Shown here: positions 7,528 through 15,711 of the stretch, in pieces | How positions within the stretch are numbered: position 1 is the stretch's first letter | Layout: every line of letters starts with the position of its first letter | NCBI GenBank assembly: GCA_902362435.1 | Contig: CABIWW010000020.1 | Span: 9,285-27,070 of the forward strand | Source: Eubacteriaceae bacterium | GTDB taxonomy: Bacteria; Bacillota; Clostridia; Peptostreptococcales; Anaerovoracaceae | Direction of reading: 5' to 3' | Length of the DNA stretch: 17,786 nt | The notes under the pieces: generated by a model | Databases searched by the model: none | What the model was told of the DNA's origin: nothing | The model's input: only the letters and a program-made list of their open reading frames with translations | Made by a program: the position numbers and the translations under genes

Positions 7528-8745
7528 ATGTCATCAAAACCTCATGACAATTCGAGAAATGTTGTATTTCTCGTTGTCATATTTATTTTCTTCGTCGCTG
7601 TTGCTATCGCATTTATACCTGCTGTGAACGAAAACATAGCTGAAGGCATGAAGCAGATCACAGGACAGAGCATCGACAGCGGTTCCATGAACTATGAAAC
7701 CGGCACTATATTCGATACCCTCAGATACAACCGCTCGATACACATCCTGGCGATGCTGCTTCTCGGTTTCGGTTTCCTGATGGTAGTGATCAGAGGCCAC
7801 GGTTACAGTTCGATCACGGCAACGCTTCTGGCTGTCAGCATCTCGATCCCTATCTACATGCTCATCAAATGCTACATGGGTGAAGACACTCAGCTGAGCA
7901 TCGACGGGTTCATGTGGGCGGAATTCGCAGCTGCCAGTCTGCTGATCGCGATAGGCGCACCGCTCGGCAGAATGACGATGGATCAGTATATTCTGCTGGC
8001 GATACTGTTCGTACCGGTATATCTGTTCAACGAATGGCTCATCCTGGAGAGCGGGATGTTCACAGGATTCCAGGATACAGGCGGCAGCGTCGTGATCCAT
8101 GCGTTCGGAGCATACTTCGGACTCGGTCTCGTCGCAGCTACAGCGAAGAAAATGTCTGACGGACCTACGTGTGAAACTGACAGCACGAGCAATCAGTTCT
8201 CACTTCTCGGAAGTCTCGTCCTGTGGGTATTCTGGCCTTCATTCACAAGTGCGGTAGCAAGCCCTGAACGCGTCGTTCTGACAGCTATAAACACTGTATT
8301 CGCACTTGCCGGAGCCACTATAGCCACTTACATATTCTCAAAGCTTATCCGCGGCAAGGTGGACATCGAAGATATCGCCAACGCATCGCTTGCAGGCGGC
8401 GTTGCTATCGGTTCCACATGCGACATCGCCAACCCTGGAATGTCGATGCTGATCGGACTGGCTGCAGGTATCCTCAGCACTGTCGGATACAGCATCATAG
8501 CACCTAAGATCCAGAAGCTCATCCGCGGCACAGACACATGCGGAGTACACAATCTCCACGGTATGCCCGGACTGCTCGGAGGACTTTCGGCGATCATCAT
8601 CACCGGCAACGCAGGCACTCAGATAATCTGCATGATCATCACAGTTGCAGTGGCATTCGTCGGCGGCAGGATCGTCGGAGCGATCACAGGACTGCTCGGC
8701 AGAAAACAGGAATTATACAGTGACCTCGACGAATTCGGTCACTGA
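7528..8745 (+). CDS. Rh-type ammonia/CO2 channel (Amt/Rh superfamily)
   Basis: A 405-residue polytopic membrane protein with about eleven or twelve hydrophobic segments. It resembles animal Rh glycoproteins more than bacterial AmtB. The Rh signatures are AEFAAASLLIAIGAPLG (131-147), QDTGGSVVIHAFGAYFGLG (182-200), LWVFWPSFTSA (232-242) and DTCGVHNLHGMPGLLGG (336-352). The channel's twin histidines are H191 and H341, the gating phenylalanines F133 and F239, and the conserved aspartate D183. It should conduct NH3/NH4+ and possibly CO2 through the cytoplasmic membrane. AAGGAG lies ten bases before the ATG at 7528; the frame is open further upstream without a ribosome site. No PII (glnK) gene is adjacent, unlike the usual amtB arrangement. 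The gene appears monocistronic, with its own terminator. Confidence 0.9.
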   Translation: MSSKPHDNSRNVVFLVVIFIFFVAVAIAFIPAVNENIAEGMKQITGQSIDSGSMNYETGTIFDTLRYNRSIHILAMLLLGFGFLMVVIRGHGYSSITATLLAVSISIPIYMLIKCYMGEDTQLSIDGFMWAEFAAASLLIAIGAPLGRMTMDQYILLAILFVPVYLFNEWLILESGMFTGFQDTGGSVVIHAFGAYFGLGLVAATAKKMSDGPTCETDSTSNQFSLLGSLVLWVFWPSFTSAVASPERVVLTAINTVFALAGATIATYIFSKLIRGKVDIEDIANASLAGGVAIGSTCDIANPGMSMLIGLAAGILSTVGYSIIAPKIQKLIRGTDTCGVHNLHGMPGLLGGLSAIIITGNAGTQIICMIITVAVAFVGGRIVGAITGLLGRKQELYSDLDEFGH

Positions 8746-8766
8746 TTTCAGATATAACATCTGAAA
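8746..8766 (+). other. Hairpin directly after the Rh gene stop codon
   Basis: TTTCAGAT (8746-8753) pairs perfectly with ATCTGAAA (8759-8766) around ATAAC. It starts at the base after the stop codon and lies just before the strong terminator, so it may protect the 3' end of the message. Confidence 0.5.
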
Positions 8767-8776
8767 CGGAGTATTG

Positions 8777-8816
8777 AAAACAGCACCGGACCATTACCCC
8801 TCCGGTGCTGTTTTTT
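8777..8816. terminator. Strong terminator between convergent genes
   Basis: AAAACAGCACCGGA (8777-8790) pairs perfectly with TCCGGTGCTGTTTT (8801-8814), giving a 14-bp stem with a ten-base loop and six Ts on the plus strand. It ends Rh gene transcription. The minus strand has a shorter T-run (four Ts), so it probably also ends the FAD oxidoreductase transcript, whose stop codon is only four bases away. Confidence 0.9.
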
Positions 8817-8820
8817 ATCG

Positions 8821-10113
8821 CTACAGCAGCTTTTCCTCGTATATGCCGTCCAGCCCGTACCGTCTGACGCGACTGCAGATCTCCTCTGTATCCGTTGAGT
8901 ACAGTCCTTTTTCCTTCATTCGCCTGAAATACTCCGCACCGGCGAACGTGTACCGGTTCATCAGTCCGTCGCTCGTCTTCAGACTTTCGTTTGCAAACGA
9001 TATCAGATCACCGATCGCGATGCCCGGCGGCAGATCCAGCAGCTTCATGCCTTTCATGTACCGCACCGCATTGTGCCCCGCGAGGCTTCCGGTGGATATC
9101 GCTTCGGTGTGACCGACGAAAAGCCCGGATTTCTCACCGCCGCAGAACAGGTTCTCCACACCGCATACCTTCATCGTGTTTTCGCGCTCGGCGACCGACA
9201 GATACCTGATAGAGTTGCCTTTGCTGCCGGCATACGGATCGACATACCTGGCGTTCTCGAATCCCGGTATCCTTCTGAGCGTCTCGAGATCGAAAAACGG
9301 CGTCATGATCTTGGCGTATCCCGTATCCAGCAGCACGATGTTCTCTGCATATTCACTGAGCGCATACTGCCTGCAGACCTTCATGTCGAGCTTTTCGCGC
9401 TTTATCGCCTTTTCGGGGAGCGGTATCACCGCAACGCCGTTCTCATTAAGCTCCTGCTGTATCTCCTCGGAAAGCGATCGTTTTTCCAGCTTGCCGCTCC
9501 CGCTGAACGCACCGAATGATCCGTCCTTTCTCTTTCCCATGATATCGCTTGCTCCCGCCTTGGCGCTGATGCTCACGCGCGGACCGAATGCGGGACATCT
9601 CAGTATGCACATGCAGCAGCCGTTGCCGTATGTAAGGCAGTTTCCCATCGGCCCTGTCGAGCCTGTCGCCTCCACGAACACGTCGCCCTCTATCTCCTCG
9701 CCTCCCGCAAGCATTATCTTCTCGATCACCGTCTCACGGTCATTTTTGCGCACGGTGACATCGACGGCTCTCGCCATGAATCTGAGGTCCACTCCCTTTT
9801 CTCTGAGCAGCCGCCTCACATGCGGCTCGACCAGCGTCACATCGTAAAGACTGGCGTGCTTATGTCCCGGGAAGTCTATATTTATATGTCTGGAACAGCT
9901 GTCTGTTATCCTGAACAGATCTCCCGCCCCCATAGCTATATTTTCCTCCGCGGCTGTGAATCGCCCGTTGTTGCGCATGATCCCTCCGACGTTTCCCAGC
10001 CCCAGCAGCAGATCTGTCTTCTCCAGCAGCAGCACCTCCGCCCCGGCTTTCCTGGCCGTCAGCGCAGCCGCACAGCCCGACCATCCGCCTCCGATCACTA
10101 TGACTCTGTACAA
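8821..10113 (-). CDS. FAD-dependent oxidoreductase, TrmFO/GidA-like fold, with cysteine cluster
   Basis: A 430-residue flavoprotein. The N-terminus RVIVIGGGWSGCAAALTARK (3-22) is a Rossmann FAD-binding motif, and VFVEATGSTGP (145-155) is a second dinucleotide-contact motif. Residues 322-351, NLFCGGEKSGLFVGHTEAIS followed by TGSLAGHNAVR, resemble the C-terminal FAD-binding segment of GidA/TrmFO proteins. The middle has five cysteines within 15 residues: C159, C166, C167, C169 and C173 in NCLTYGNGCCMCILRCP. The CxxCxxxCP part looks like a partial ferredoxin motif and could hold an iron-sulfur cluster or a redox disulfide. The start is TTG at 10113, chosen because AGGAGG lies exactly seven bases upstream and the Rossmann fold begins directly after it. 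It is not TrmFO itself, since the length and cysteine pattern differ. Substrate unknown. A terminator separates it from gap, so it is expressed apart from the pts genes. Confidence 0.75.
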   Translation of the reverse strand: MYRVIVIGGGWSGCAAALTARKAGAEVLLLEKTDLLLGLGNVGGIMRNNGRFTAAEENIAMGAGDLFRITDSCSRHINIDFPGHKHASLYDVTLVEPHVRRLLREKGVDLRFMARAVDVTVRKNDRETVIEKIMLAGGEEIEGDVFVEATGSTGPMGNCLTYGNGCCMCILRCPAFGPRVSISAKAGASDIMGKRKDGSFGAFSGSGKLEKRSLSEEIQQELNENGVAVIPLPEKAIKREKLDMKVCRQYALSEYAENIVLLDTGYAKIMTPFFDLETLRRIPGFENARYVDPYAGSKGNSIRYLSVAERENTMKVCGVENLFCGGEKSGLFVGHTEAISTGSLAGHNAVRYMKGMKLLDLPPGIAIGDLISFANESLKTSDGLMNRYTFAGAEYFRRMKEKGLYSTDTEEICSRVRRYGLDGIYEEKLL

Positions 10114-10131
10114 AAAAATCCCTCCTAACTA

Positions 10132-10152
10132 TGACATTAACATCATATGTCA
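10132..10152. promoter_or_regulatory. Inverted repeat just upstream of the FAD oxidoreductase gene
   Basis: TGACAT (10132-10137) and ATGTCA (10147-10152) form a symmetric pair separated by nine bases, ending six bases before the ribosome site (10121-10126). It could be a regulator site or a short leader hairpin. No convincing promoter boxes were found in 10153-10191. Confidence 0.35.
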
Positions 10153-10191
10153 GAAGATGCTATTTTGTTCTCAGCTCATCGGTGCTGCTGC

Positions 10192-10234
10192 AAACAAAGA
10201 AACCCGGACCAGTGCTTGCTGCACCGGCTTCCGG
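10192..10234 (-). terminator. Terminator of the fru-pts-gap operon
   Basis: On the minus strand CCGGTGC (10227-10221) pairs with GCACTGG (10215-10209), with one G-U pair and loop AGCAA. An outer CCGG/CCGG pair (10234-10231 with 10207-10204) extends the stem. A T-rich tail GTTTCTTTGTTT follows. It lies about 130 bases after the gap stop codon and before the FAD gene. Confidence 0.7.
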
Positions 10235-10366
10235 ATCCCTTCGCTTGTAAATCGTTAATTATATTATTTAAACTTTCCGGAGGATAATTAGAAAGTTTGA
10301 GACTGTTGTCTCCATGCTGCAGCGCCGGGTATCGTCATTCAGCGCTCAGCCGGTATACAGTCAGTC
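10235..10366 (-). other. 3' untranslated region of gap
   Basis: This stretch between the gap stop codon and the terminator has no gene. It contains an 8-bp inverted repeat, AAACTTTC (10270-10277) with GAAAGTTT (10291-10298), and a small hairpin GAGAC-TGTT-GTCTC (10299-10312). Neither is followed by a clear T-run on the minus strand. Confidence 0.4.
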
Positions 10367-11386
10367 TTACAGAAGCGTTCCCATGTGCTTCAGTGTCTTC
10401 ACGAGCTGTGAAGTGTAGCTCATCTCATTGTCGTACCATGATACTACTCTTACTTCGTAGATATGTGTTCCGCATTTTTCTGCTAAAGTCTGAGTGGCAT
10501 CGAACAGTGAACCGTATGACATTCCGATGATATCACTCGACACGAGCTGTTCTTCCGAATATCCGAATGACTCGTCGGCAGCAGCCTTCATCGCTGCATT
10601 GATGCCCTCAACTGATACACTGTCTGTCATATCCTTTAATGTAGCGTCGAGGATAGTGATCGAACCAGACGGTACCGGCACTCTCTGTGCCGAACCGATC
10701 AGCTTTCCTGCCAGCTCAGGGATAACAAGACCGATAGCCTTTGCAGCGCCCGTGCTGTTAGGAACGATATTCACAGCACCTGCTCTCGCACGTCTGAAAT
10801 CGCCTTTTTTGTGCGGTCCGTCCAGTATCATCTGATCTCCTGTGTACGCATGTATAGTCGTCATGAATCCCGTTCTAAGTTCTCTGTACTCATTCAGAGC
10901 CTTTGCCATAGGCGCCAGACAGTTAGTCGTGCAGCTTGCACCCGAAACTACTGTATCTTCCTTTGTGAGCACTTCGTGGTTTACTCCGTATACGATAGTA
11001 GGCAGATCGTTTCCTGCCGGTGCCGAGATAAGGACTTTCTTAGCGCCCGCTCTGATGTGAGCCTGCGATTTTTCCTTTGATGCAAAGAAGCCTGTGCACT
11101 CGAGCACGATGTCTACTCCCAGGTCTCCCCATGGAAGCTGCTCAGGATCAGCCGACGAATAAACCGGGATCTCCTTCCCGTCGACGATCAGGCTCTTGTC
11201 TGTATTTTCAACAGTGTGGTCTCTGTAAGGCCCTTGCACACTGTCGTACTTCAGAAGATATGCCATCATTTCAGGCTTAGTAAGATCGTTTATAGCCACC
11301 ACGTCTATCTCCGCATCTGTGAAAACCTTTCTGAATGCCAGTCTTCCTATTCTTCCGAATCCATTGATTGCAACTTTGATACTCAT
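10367..11386 (-). CDS. gap: Glyceraldehyde-3-phosphate dehydrogenase (phosphorylating)
   Basis: A 339-residue glycolytic enzyme that oxidises glyceraldehyde-3-phosphate to 1,3-bisphosphoglycerate with NAD, in the cytoplasm. Hallmarks: the N-terminal Rossmann start [20 protein letters not shown]34 in AINDLT (NAD-type), catalytic C152 in [14 protein letters not shown]179 in [10 protein letters not shown], the phosphate-site segment [20 protein letters not shown], and [13 protein letters not shown] near the end. An in-frame TTG exists at 11395, but the ATG at 11386 has GGAGG nine bases upstream and is the natural start. That ribosome site lies inside the last codons of ptsI, whose stop is only two bases before this ATG, so the two genes are translationally coupled. 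It is the last gene of the fructose/PTS operon. Confidence 0.96.
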   Translation of the reverse strand: MSIKVAINGFGRIGRLAFRKVFTDAEIDVVAINDLTKPEMMAYLLKYDSVQGPYRDHTVENTDKSLIVDGKEIPVYSSADPEQLPWGDLGVDIVLECTGFFASKEKSQAHIRAGAKKVLISAPAGNDLPTIVYGVNHEVLTKEDTVVSGASCTTNCLAPMAKALNEYRELRTGFMTTIHAYTGDQMILDGPHKKGDFRRARAGAVNIVPNSTGAAKAIGLVIPELAGKLIGSAQRVPVPSGSITILDATLKDMTDSVSVEGINAAMKAAADESFGYSEEQLVSSDIIGMSYGSLFDATQTLAEKCGTHIYEVRVVSWYDNEMSYTSQLVKTLKHMGTLL

Positions 11387-11388
11387 AA

Positions 11389-13116
11389 CTAACAACCTCC
11401 CTCTTTCTTTACACTATCTAAAAACTGTCCGATCTCCTCGACAGTATGTAATGTCATCGCCTTTTCCGCTGCTGCTGCCGCCTCATCGCGACTCCACAGC
11501 GAGATATTCTTTCTGGTCTCGAGCACCTTTTCGGGGCTCACGCTGAACTCGTCAAGTCCGAACGCTATCAGGCACGGAGTCAGCGCCGGATCTGCCGCAG
11601 CTTCTCCGCACATGCCGACTGTTATCCCGGCTTTTGCCGCCGCGCTGCACACATCCCGGATCATCCTCAGCACTGCCGGCTGATATGTCTTGTAGAGATA
11701 TGCGACCTTTGCATTGCCCCGGTCTGCCGCCATCATATATCCGGTCAGATCGTTGGTGCCTATGCTGAAAAAGTCCGCTTCACCCGCAAGTATATCGGCT
11801 GTTGCCGCTGCTGCAGGTGTCTCCACCATGATGCCGATCTGGACATCGGGATCGAATTTCTTTCCCTCCGCCTTGAGCTCATCGCTGCACTCTGCCATAA
11901 GTGCTCTGACGTCTCTTATCTCCTGAAGGCATGTGACCATCGGGATCATGATCCTGATGTTGCCTTCCGCATTGGCTCTGAGCAGCGCCCTGAGCTGAGT
12001 TTTGAAAAGCTCCCGGTTCTCCAGGCAGTACCTCACTGCTCTGAATCCCATGAACGGATTGTCCTCCCTGTCCATCTTCATGTACGGGATGTCCTTGTCG
12101 CCGCCTATGTCCAGCGTCCTGATTATCACCGGGTCGGGAGACATCACCTTCGCCGCTCTGCTGTACGCCTCGAACTGTTCCTCTTCACCCGGTGCGGAAT
12201 CTCTGTCCATGTAAAGGAATTCCGTCCTGAAAAGTCCCACACCTTCGGCGTCGCAGGCTCTTGCCGTCGCTGCATCTTCTGCATTTCCTATATTTGCGAA
12301 CACTTCCTTGACTTCTCCGGAAGCCGTAACGCTGTTCTTTCCTTTAAAAGCCTTCAGCATTTCCTTTTTCTTTCGGAAAGCCTCAGCCTTTGCATCATAT
12401 CTTGCTTTAGTATCCTCGTCCGGCTCCTGCAGGATCTCGCCTGTGATCCCGTCCAGGATCAGCTGCTCGCCATCCTTTATCGCGGAAAGCGCGCCCTCTG
12501 CTCCCAGCACTGCGGGTATCCCCAGCGCTCTTGCAAGTATAGCCGAATGTGATGTATAGCCTCCGGTCTCCGCTATTATGCCTCTGGTCTTTGCCGGGTC
12601 TATGTCGACTGCCATGGACGGTGTCAGCTCGCTTATCACGAGTACTGACCCGTCCGGCAGTCTGGAGAGATTGGTAAGGCTGTTGTTTGTAAGTTTGCTG
12701 TAAAGGCTGCTGTTTATATCTCTTATGTCAGCCGCGCGCTGTATCGTGAGCTCATCTCCGGTCGCTTCAAAGATATCTGCGAAAAATTTCAGCGTCTTGT
12801 CGACCGCCTCTTCCGCACAGCATCCGTTGTCGATTTCTTCGTTTATTTTCGATACTACAGAAGGGTCCTTAGCCATTTCTATATGACTGCGCAGTATACC
12901 TGCTTCTTCCGCCATTCCGCGCTGCTCGAGATCGAGCGCCGCCCTTTCAGTCTCCTCGATGAAAGATCCCATCGCCTCGCTGAATCTGTCGGCCTCCGCT
13001 TCTCTGCTCTCAGCCTTTCTATATGTACCGTCGCTGTTTCCGGTGCTGCTGCCTGTATCCACACAGACTGCAGTTCCCTGTGCTATTCCTTCCGATACTG
13101 CAATTCCTTTTAGCAT
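11389..13116 (-). CDS. ptsI: Phosphoenolpyruvate-protein phosphotransferase (PTS Enzyme I)
   Basis: A 575-residue soluble protein, the normal length for Enzyme I. It takes phosphate from phosphoenolpyruvate and passes it to HPr. The phosphorylated histidine is H190 in [18 protein letters not shown]. The C-terminal PEP-binding barrel shows [43 protein letters not shown] and the catalytic cysteine in [11 protein letters not shown]. The ATG at 13116 has GGAGG eight bases upstream. It lies 27 bases after ptsH and is coupled to gap. It is unusual that this general PTS gene sits inside a fructose operon instead of a separate ptsHI unit. Expression may therefore depend on the FruR-controlled promoter, unless weak internal promoters exist. 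Confidence 0.96.
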   Translation of the reverse strand: MLKGIAVSEGIAQGTAVCVDTGSSTGNSDGTYRKAESREAEADRFSEAMGSFIEETERAALDLEQRGMAEEAGILRSHIEMAKDPSVVSKINEEIDNGCCAEEAVDKTLKFFADIFEATGDELTIQRAADIRDINSSLYSKLTNNSLTNLSRLPDGSVLVISELTPSMAVDIDPAKTRGIIAETGGYTSHSAILARALGIPAVLGAEGALSAIKDGEQLILDGITGEILQEPDEDTKARYDAKAEAFRKKKEMLKAFKGKNSVTASGEVKEVFANIGNAEDAATARACDAEGVGLFRTEFLYMDRDSAPGEEEQFEAYSRAAKVMSPDPVIIRTLDIGGDKDIPYMKMDREDNPFMGFRAVRYCLENRELFKTQLRALLRANAEGNIRIMIPMVTCLQEIRDVRALMAECSDELKAEGKKFDPDVQIGIMVETPAAAATADILAGEADFFSIGTNDLTGYMMAADRGNAKVAYLYKTYQPAVLRMIRDVCSAAAKAGITVGMCGEAAADPALTPCLIAFGLDEFSVSPEKVLETRKNISLWSRDEAAAAAEKAMTLHTVEEIGQFLDSVKKEGGC

Positions 13117-13143
13117 CTTTATGACCTCCGCAATAACAGCTTT

Positions 13144-13410
13144 TTATTCTTCACCGAATCCTGATTCTATCATGCCGACAGCTTCCTGAAGTGCCGCTTC
13201 CTCATCGTCTCCGCTGCACTGCACTTCGATCTCTTCGCCGCATTTGATGCAGGCTGCCACTATGCCCATCAGGCTCTTGCCATTTATTTCATTCCCCTTT
13301 GATACTATCTTCACATCTGATCCGTATTTGCCCATAGCTCCTACGAATGCCGTTACCGGTCTCATGTGGAATCCCTGTGAATTCACTACTTTTACTTTCT
13401 TTGATACCAT
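13144..13410 (-). CDS. ptsH: Phosphocarrier protein HPr
   Basis: An 88-residue protein, typical HPr size. The phosphate-carrying histidine is H15 in NSQGFHMRPVTAF, and the regulatory serine is S46 in INGKSLMGIVAA. H15 is phosphorylated by Enzyme I and passes phosphate to EIIA domains. S46 is the site that HPr kinase uses in Bacillota for carbon catabolite control. The region after the active histidine reads MRPV instead of the commoner ARPA, a conservative variant. The frame is open to an upstream ATG, but the ATG at 13410 has GGAGG eight bases before it and gives the standard HPr N-terminus. It sits between fruA and ptsI, with an 83-base gap after fruA that shows no clear promoter. Confidence 0.95.
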   Translation of the reverse strand: MVSKKVKVVNSQGFHMRPVTAFVGAMGKYGSDVKIVSKGNEINGKSLMGIVAACIKCGEEIEVQCSGDDEEAALQEAVGMIESGFGEE

Positions 13411-13493
13411 TGTACTCTCCTCCGTCCTTTTCACGATCTGCCGTTATGGCTGCTGCGATCATTCCTTCATCCCTGTAACTTTCATGCTCGCAG

Positions 13494-15491
13494 TCATGCA
13501 GACTGTCTGCTTTCCTGCGTGCTGATATTTTTCTTCAGGAGAGCCAGCAGTGCCATGCCTACCAGCGCACCTGCTATCAGTGCTATCACATAAAACATCA
13601 CGTTTCCTACTACCGGGAATACGAATATCCCTCCGTGCGGTGCTCTCAGTGTACATCCGAATGCCATCGAAAGTCCTCCCGCAACTGCCGATCCCGCTAC
13701 GCATGACGGTATCACTCTGACCGGATCGGCTGCCGCATACGGTATAGCGCCTTCAGTGATGAAGCACAGTCCCATGATGTAGTTCACAGGCGCTGACTTG
13801 AGTTCTGTCGCTGTCCACTTTTTCTTGAAGAAAGTGGCACAGAGTGCTATCGCGATCGGTGGTACCATGCCGCCGATCATTACGGCTGCCATGATATCGA
13901 ATCCGCCTGTCGTTATCGCTGCCGTACCGAAAACGTATGCAGCCTTGTTGAACGGACCGCCCATGTCTATCGCCATCATTCCTGCCACGATGCAGCCCAG
14001 TATGATCTTGCTCGTCTCACCCATCGAGTTGAGTCCGTCTGTTATCCACTGGTTCACTGCTCCTACTGCAGGATTTATAGCGCACATGAAGAGTCCCATT
14101 ATGATTATCCCCAGCAGCGGCAGGATCAGTACAGGCAGCATGCTTTCGATCGATTTAGGCAGGAACGAGAATATCTTCTTCAGAAGAAGTACGATGTATC
14201 CGCCTGCAAAACCTGCGATCAGCGCTCCCAGGAAGCCTGATACCGCTGTGCTGTCTCCTGTGATCTGTCCGAACGTGCATCCGATCGTCGCGATGTATCC
14301 GCCTACGAATCCGACTGCCAGTCCCGGTCTGTCCGCTATGCTTCTGGCTATATAGCCTGCCAGTACAGGCAGCATGAAGCTGAATGCGTATCCGCCCACT
14401 GTCTTGAAAAAGGCTGCCGCTGCGGTGTATGTCCCGAAGGAAGAATCCTTTGGTGCGCCTGCTATAGTATCGATCAGGAATGCCAGCGCGATCATGATCC
14501 CTCCGCCGATAACGAACGGCAGCATATATGAAACTCCGTTCATAAGATGCTTGTATATCTGGCGGCCCGCTGTTTCTTCGGAAACATTGCTCTCTGTAGT
14601 CTTGCCGCCTTCATATTTGTAGAGTGGAGCTTTTCCGTCCATCACTGTCTGTATCAGAGTCTCCGGCTCGTTTATTCCTTTTGAAACGTTTGTCATCAGT
14701 ACGGGTTTGCCATCAAATCTGACCATCTCGACATTCTTGTCTGCTGCGATGATGACTCCGTCCGCTTCTTGTATCTCCTGCGGCGTCAGAACGTTTTTAG
14801 CTCCGCCTGATCCGTTCGTTTCCACTTTTATTCTGACGCCCATTTCTTTTGCTTTCTGTTCGAGCGCCTCAGCTGCCATGTATGTGTGTGCGATACCTGT
14901 AGGACACGCCGTGACTGCCACTATCCTGCACTTTGCATCTTCCTGTCCGTCATCTGCTGCTGCATCTGCTGTTTCTGTCTGTGCATCTGATGCTGTTCCT
15001 GCGGCTCCGCCGCCGTCTGTTGTCTCTGCTCCGAATTTCGCATCCTCTGCCTCATCTATCGTTTTCAGAAATTCTTCGGCAGTCTGTGCCTGAAGAAGTC
15101 GTTTTCTGAGTTCCAGATCCATCAGGAGTGTCATCAGTCTCGAAAGCACTTCCAGATGAAGATCGCCGTCCTCCGGCGCCGCTATCATGAACAGCAGGTT
15201 CGACGGCTTGCCGTCGGGTGCGCCGTACTCGATGCCCTCAGGCACCGTCATGGCTGCAAGTCCCGGTCTCTTTACCGCGCTGCTCTTCGCATGCGGTATC
15301 GCTATGCCTTCACCTACTGCCGTAGTGCTCTCCGCTTCTCTTGCCAGGATCCCCTCTCTGTATTTTTCTTTATCGGAAAGATTTCCGGCTTTATCATGCA
15401 TTTCGATAAGAGCGTTTATCGCTTCGTTCTTGTCCGAAATGCCAGCGTTCAGCATTATTGCATTTTTATCAAGTAGATTCGTGATGCGCAT
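13494..15491 (-). CDS. fruA: PTS fructose transporter, EIIABC
   Basis: A 665-residue membrane permease that imports fructose and phosphorylates it to fructose-1-phosphate. The domain order is EIIA (1-150, phosphorylated H67 in GIAIPHAKSS), an Ala/Asp/Thr-rich flexible linker (about 153-187), EIIB (188-290, phosphorylated C196 in VTACPTGIAHTYMAA) and a membrane EIIC (about 312-660). The EIIC has eight to ten hydrophobic segments and begins KHLMNGVSYMLPFVIGGG. Phosphate passes from HPr to H67, C196 and then the sugar. The ATG at 15491 with AAGGAG eight bases upstream is preferred over an in-frame start at 15509, which precedes that ribosome site. The gene is preceded by the 52-base hairpin repeats and followed by ptsH. 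The close relative mannitol/2-O-mannosylglycerate permease is possible, but the adjacent fruK argues for fructose. Confidence 0.93.
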   Translation of the reverse strand: MRITNLLDKNAIMLNAGISDKNEAINALIEMHDKAGNLSDKEKYREGILAREAESTTAVGEGIAIPHAKSSAVKRPGLAAMTVPEGIEYGAPDGKPSNLLFMIAAPEDGDLHLEVLSRLMTLLMDLELRKRLLQAQTAEEFLKTIDEAEDAKFGAETTDGGGAAGTASDAQTETADAAADDGQEDAKCRIVAVTACPTGIAHTYMAAEALEQKAKEMGVRIKVETNGSGGAKNVLTPQEIQEADGVIIAADKNVEMVRFDGKPVLMTNVSKGINEPETLIQTVMDGKAPLYKYEGGKTTESNVSEETAGRQIYKHLMNGVSYMLPFVIGGGIMIALAFLIDTIAGAPKDSSFGTYTAAAAFFKTVGGYAFSFMLPVLAGYIARSIADRPGLAVGFVGGYIATIGCTFGQITGDSTAVSGFLGALIAGFAGGYIVLLLKKIFSFLPKSIESMLPVLILPLLGIIIMGLFMCAINPAVGAVNQWITDGLNSMGETSKIILGCIVAGMMAIDMGGPFNKAAYVFGTAAITTGGFDIMAAVMIGGMVPPIAIALCATFFKKKWTATELKSAPVNYIMGLCFITEGAIPYAAADPVRVIPSCVAGSAVAGGLSMAFGCTLRAPHGGIFVFPVVGNVMFYVIALIAGALVGMALLALLKKNISTQESRQSA

Positions 15492-15503
15492 ACCTCGCAC
15501 TCC

Positions 15504-15651
15504 TTTCATTAGTTTGTCGACTGAAAGTCGACATTAAGGTTATCCTTGAAAAGGGTTTCATTAGTTTGTCGACTGAAAGTCGAAATTAAGGTTATCCTTG
15601 AAAAGGGTTTCATTAGTGTGTCGATTGCAGATCGACATCAGGTTATCCCTG
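15504..15651 (-). repeat. Three tandem 52-base hairpin repeats in the fruA leader
   Basis: Unit starts (TTTCATTAG on the plus strand) fall at 15504, 15556 and 15608, an exact 52-base period. Units 1 and 2 differ at one base; unit 3 is diverged. Read in the transcript, each unit has an AAGG-ATAA-CCTT-like hairpin and a second stem. The second stem is TGTCGACT-TTC-AGTCGACA in unit 1 and TGTCGAT-CTGCA-ATCGACA in unit 3. In unit 3 both stems carry paired changes that keep base pairing (C-G to T-A; A-T to C-G). The unit next to fruA runs directly into the fruA ribosome site. Function unknown; a cis-acting RNA controlling fruA is the likeliest idea. Confidence 0.85.
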
Positions 15652-15711
15652 CATGGACTCCCGCCACCGGCCGTCCGCCGACTCTATGTCCCCGACTCCC
15701 TTGCGGTCTCC

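Noticed and set aside
15504..15651. CRISPR array
   Set aside because: The whole 52-nt unit repeats with no variable spacers, and there are only three copies.
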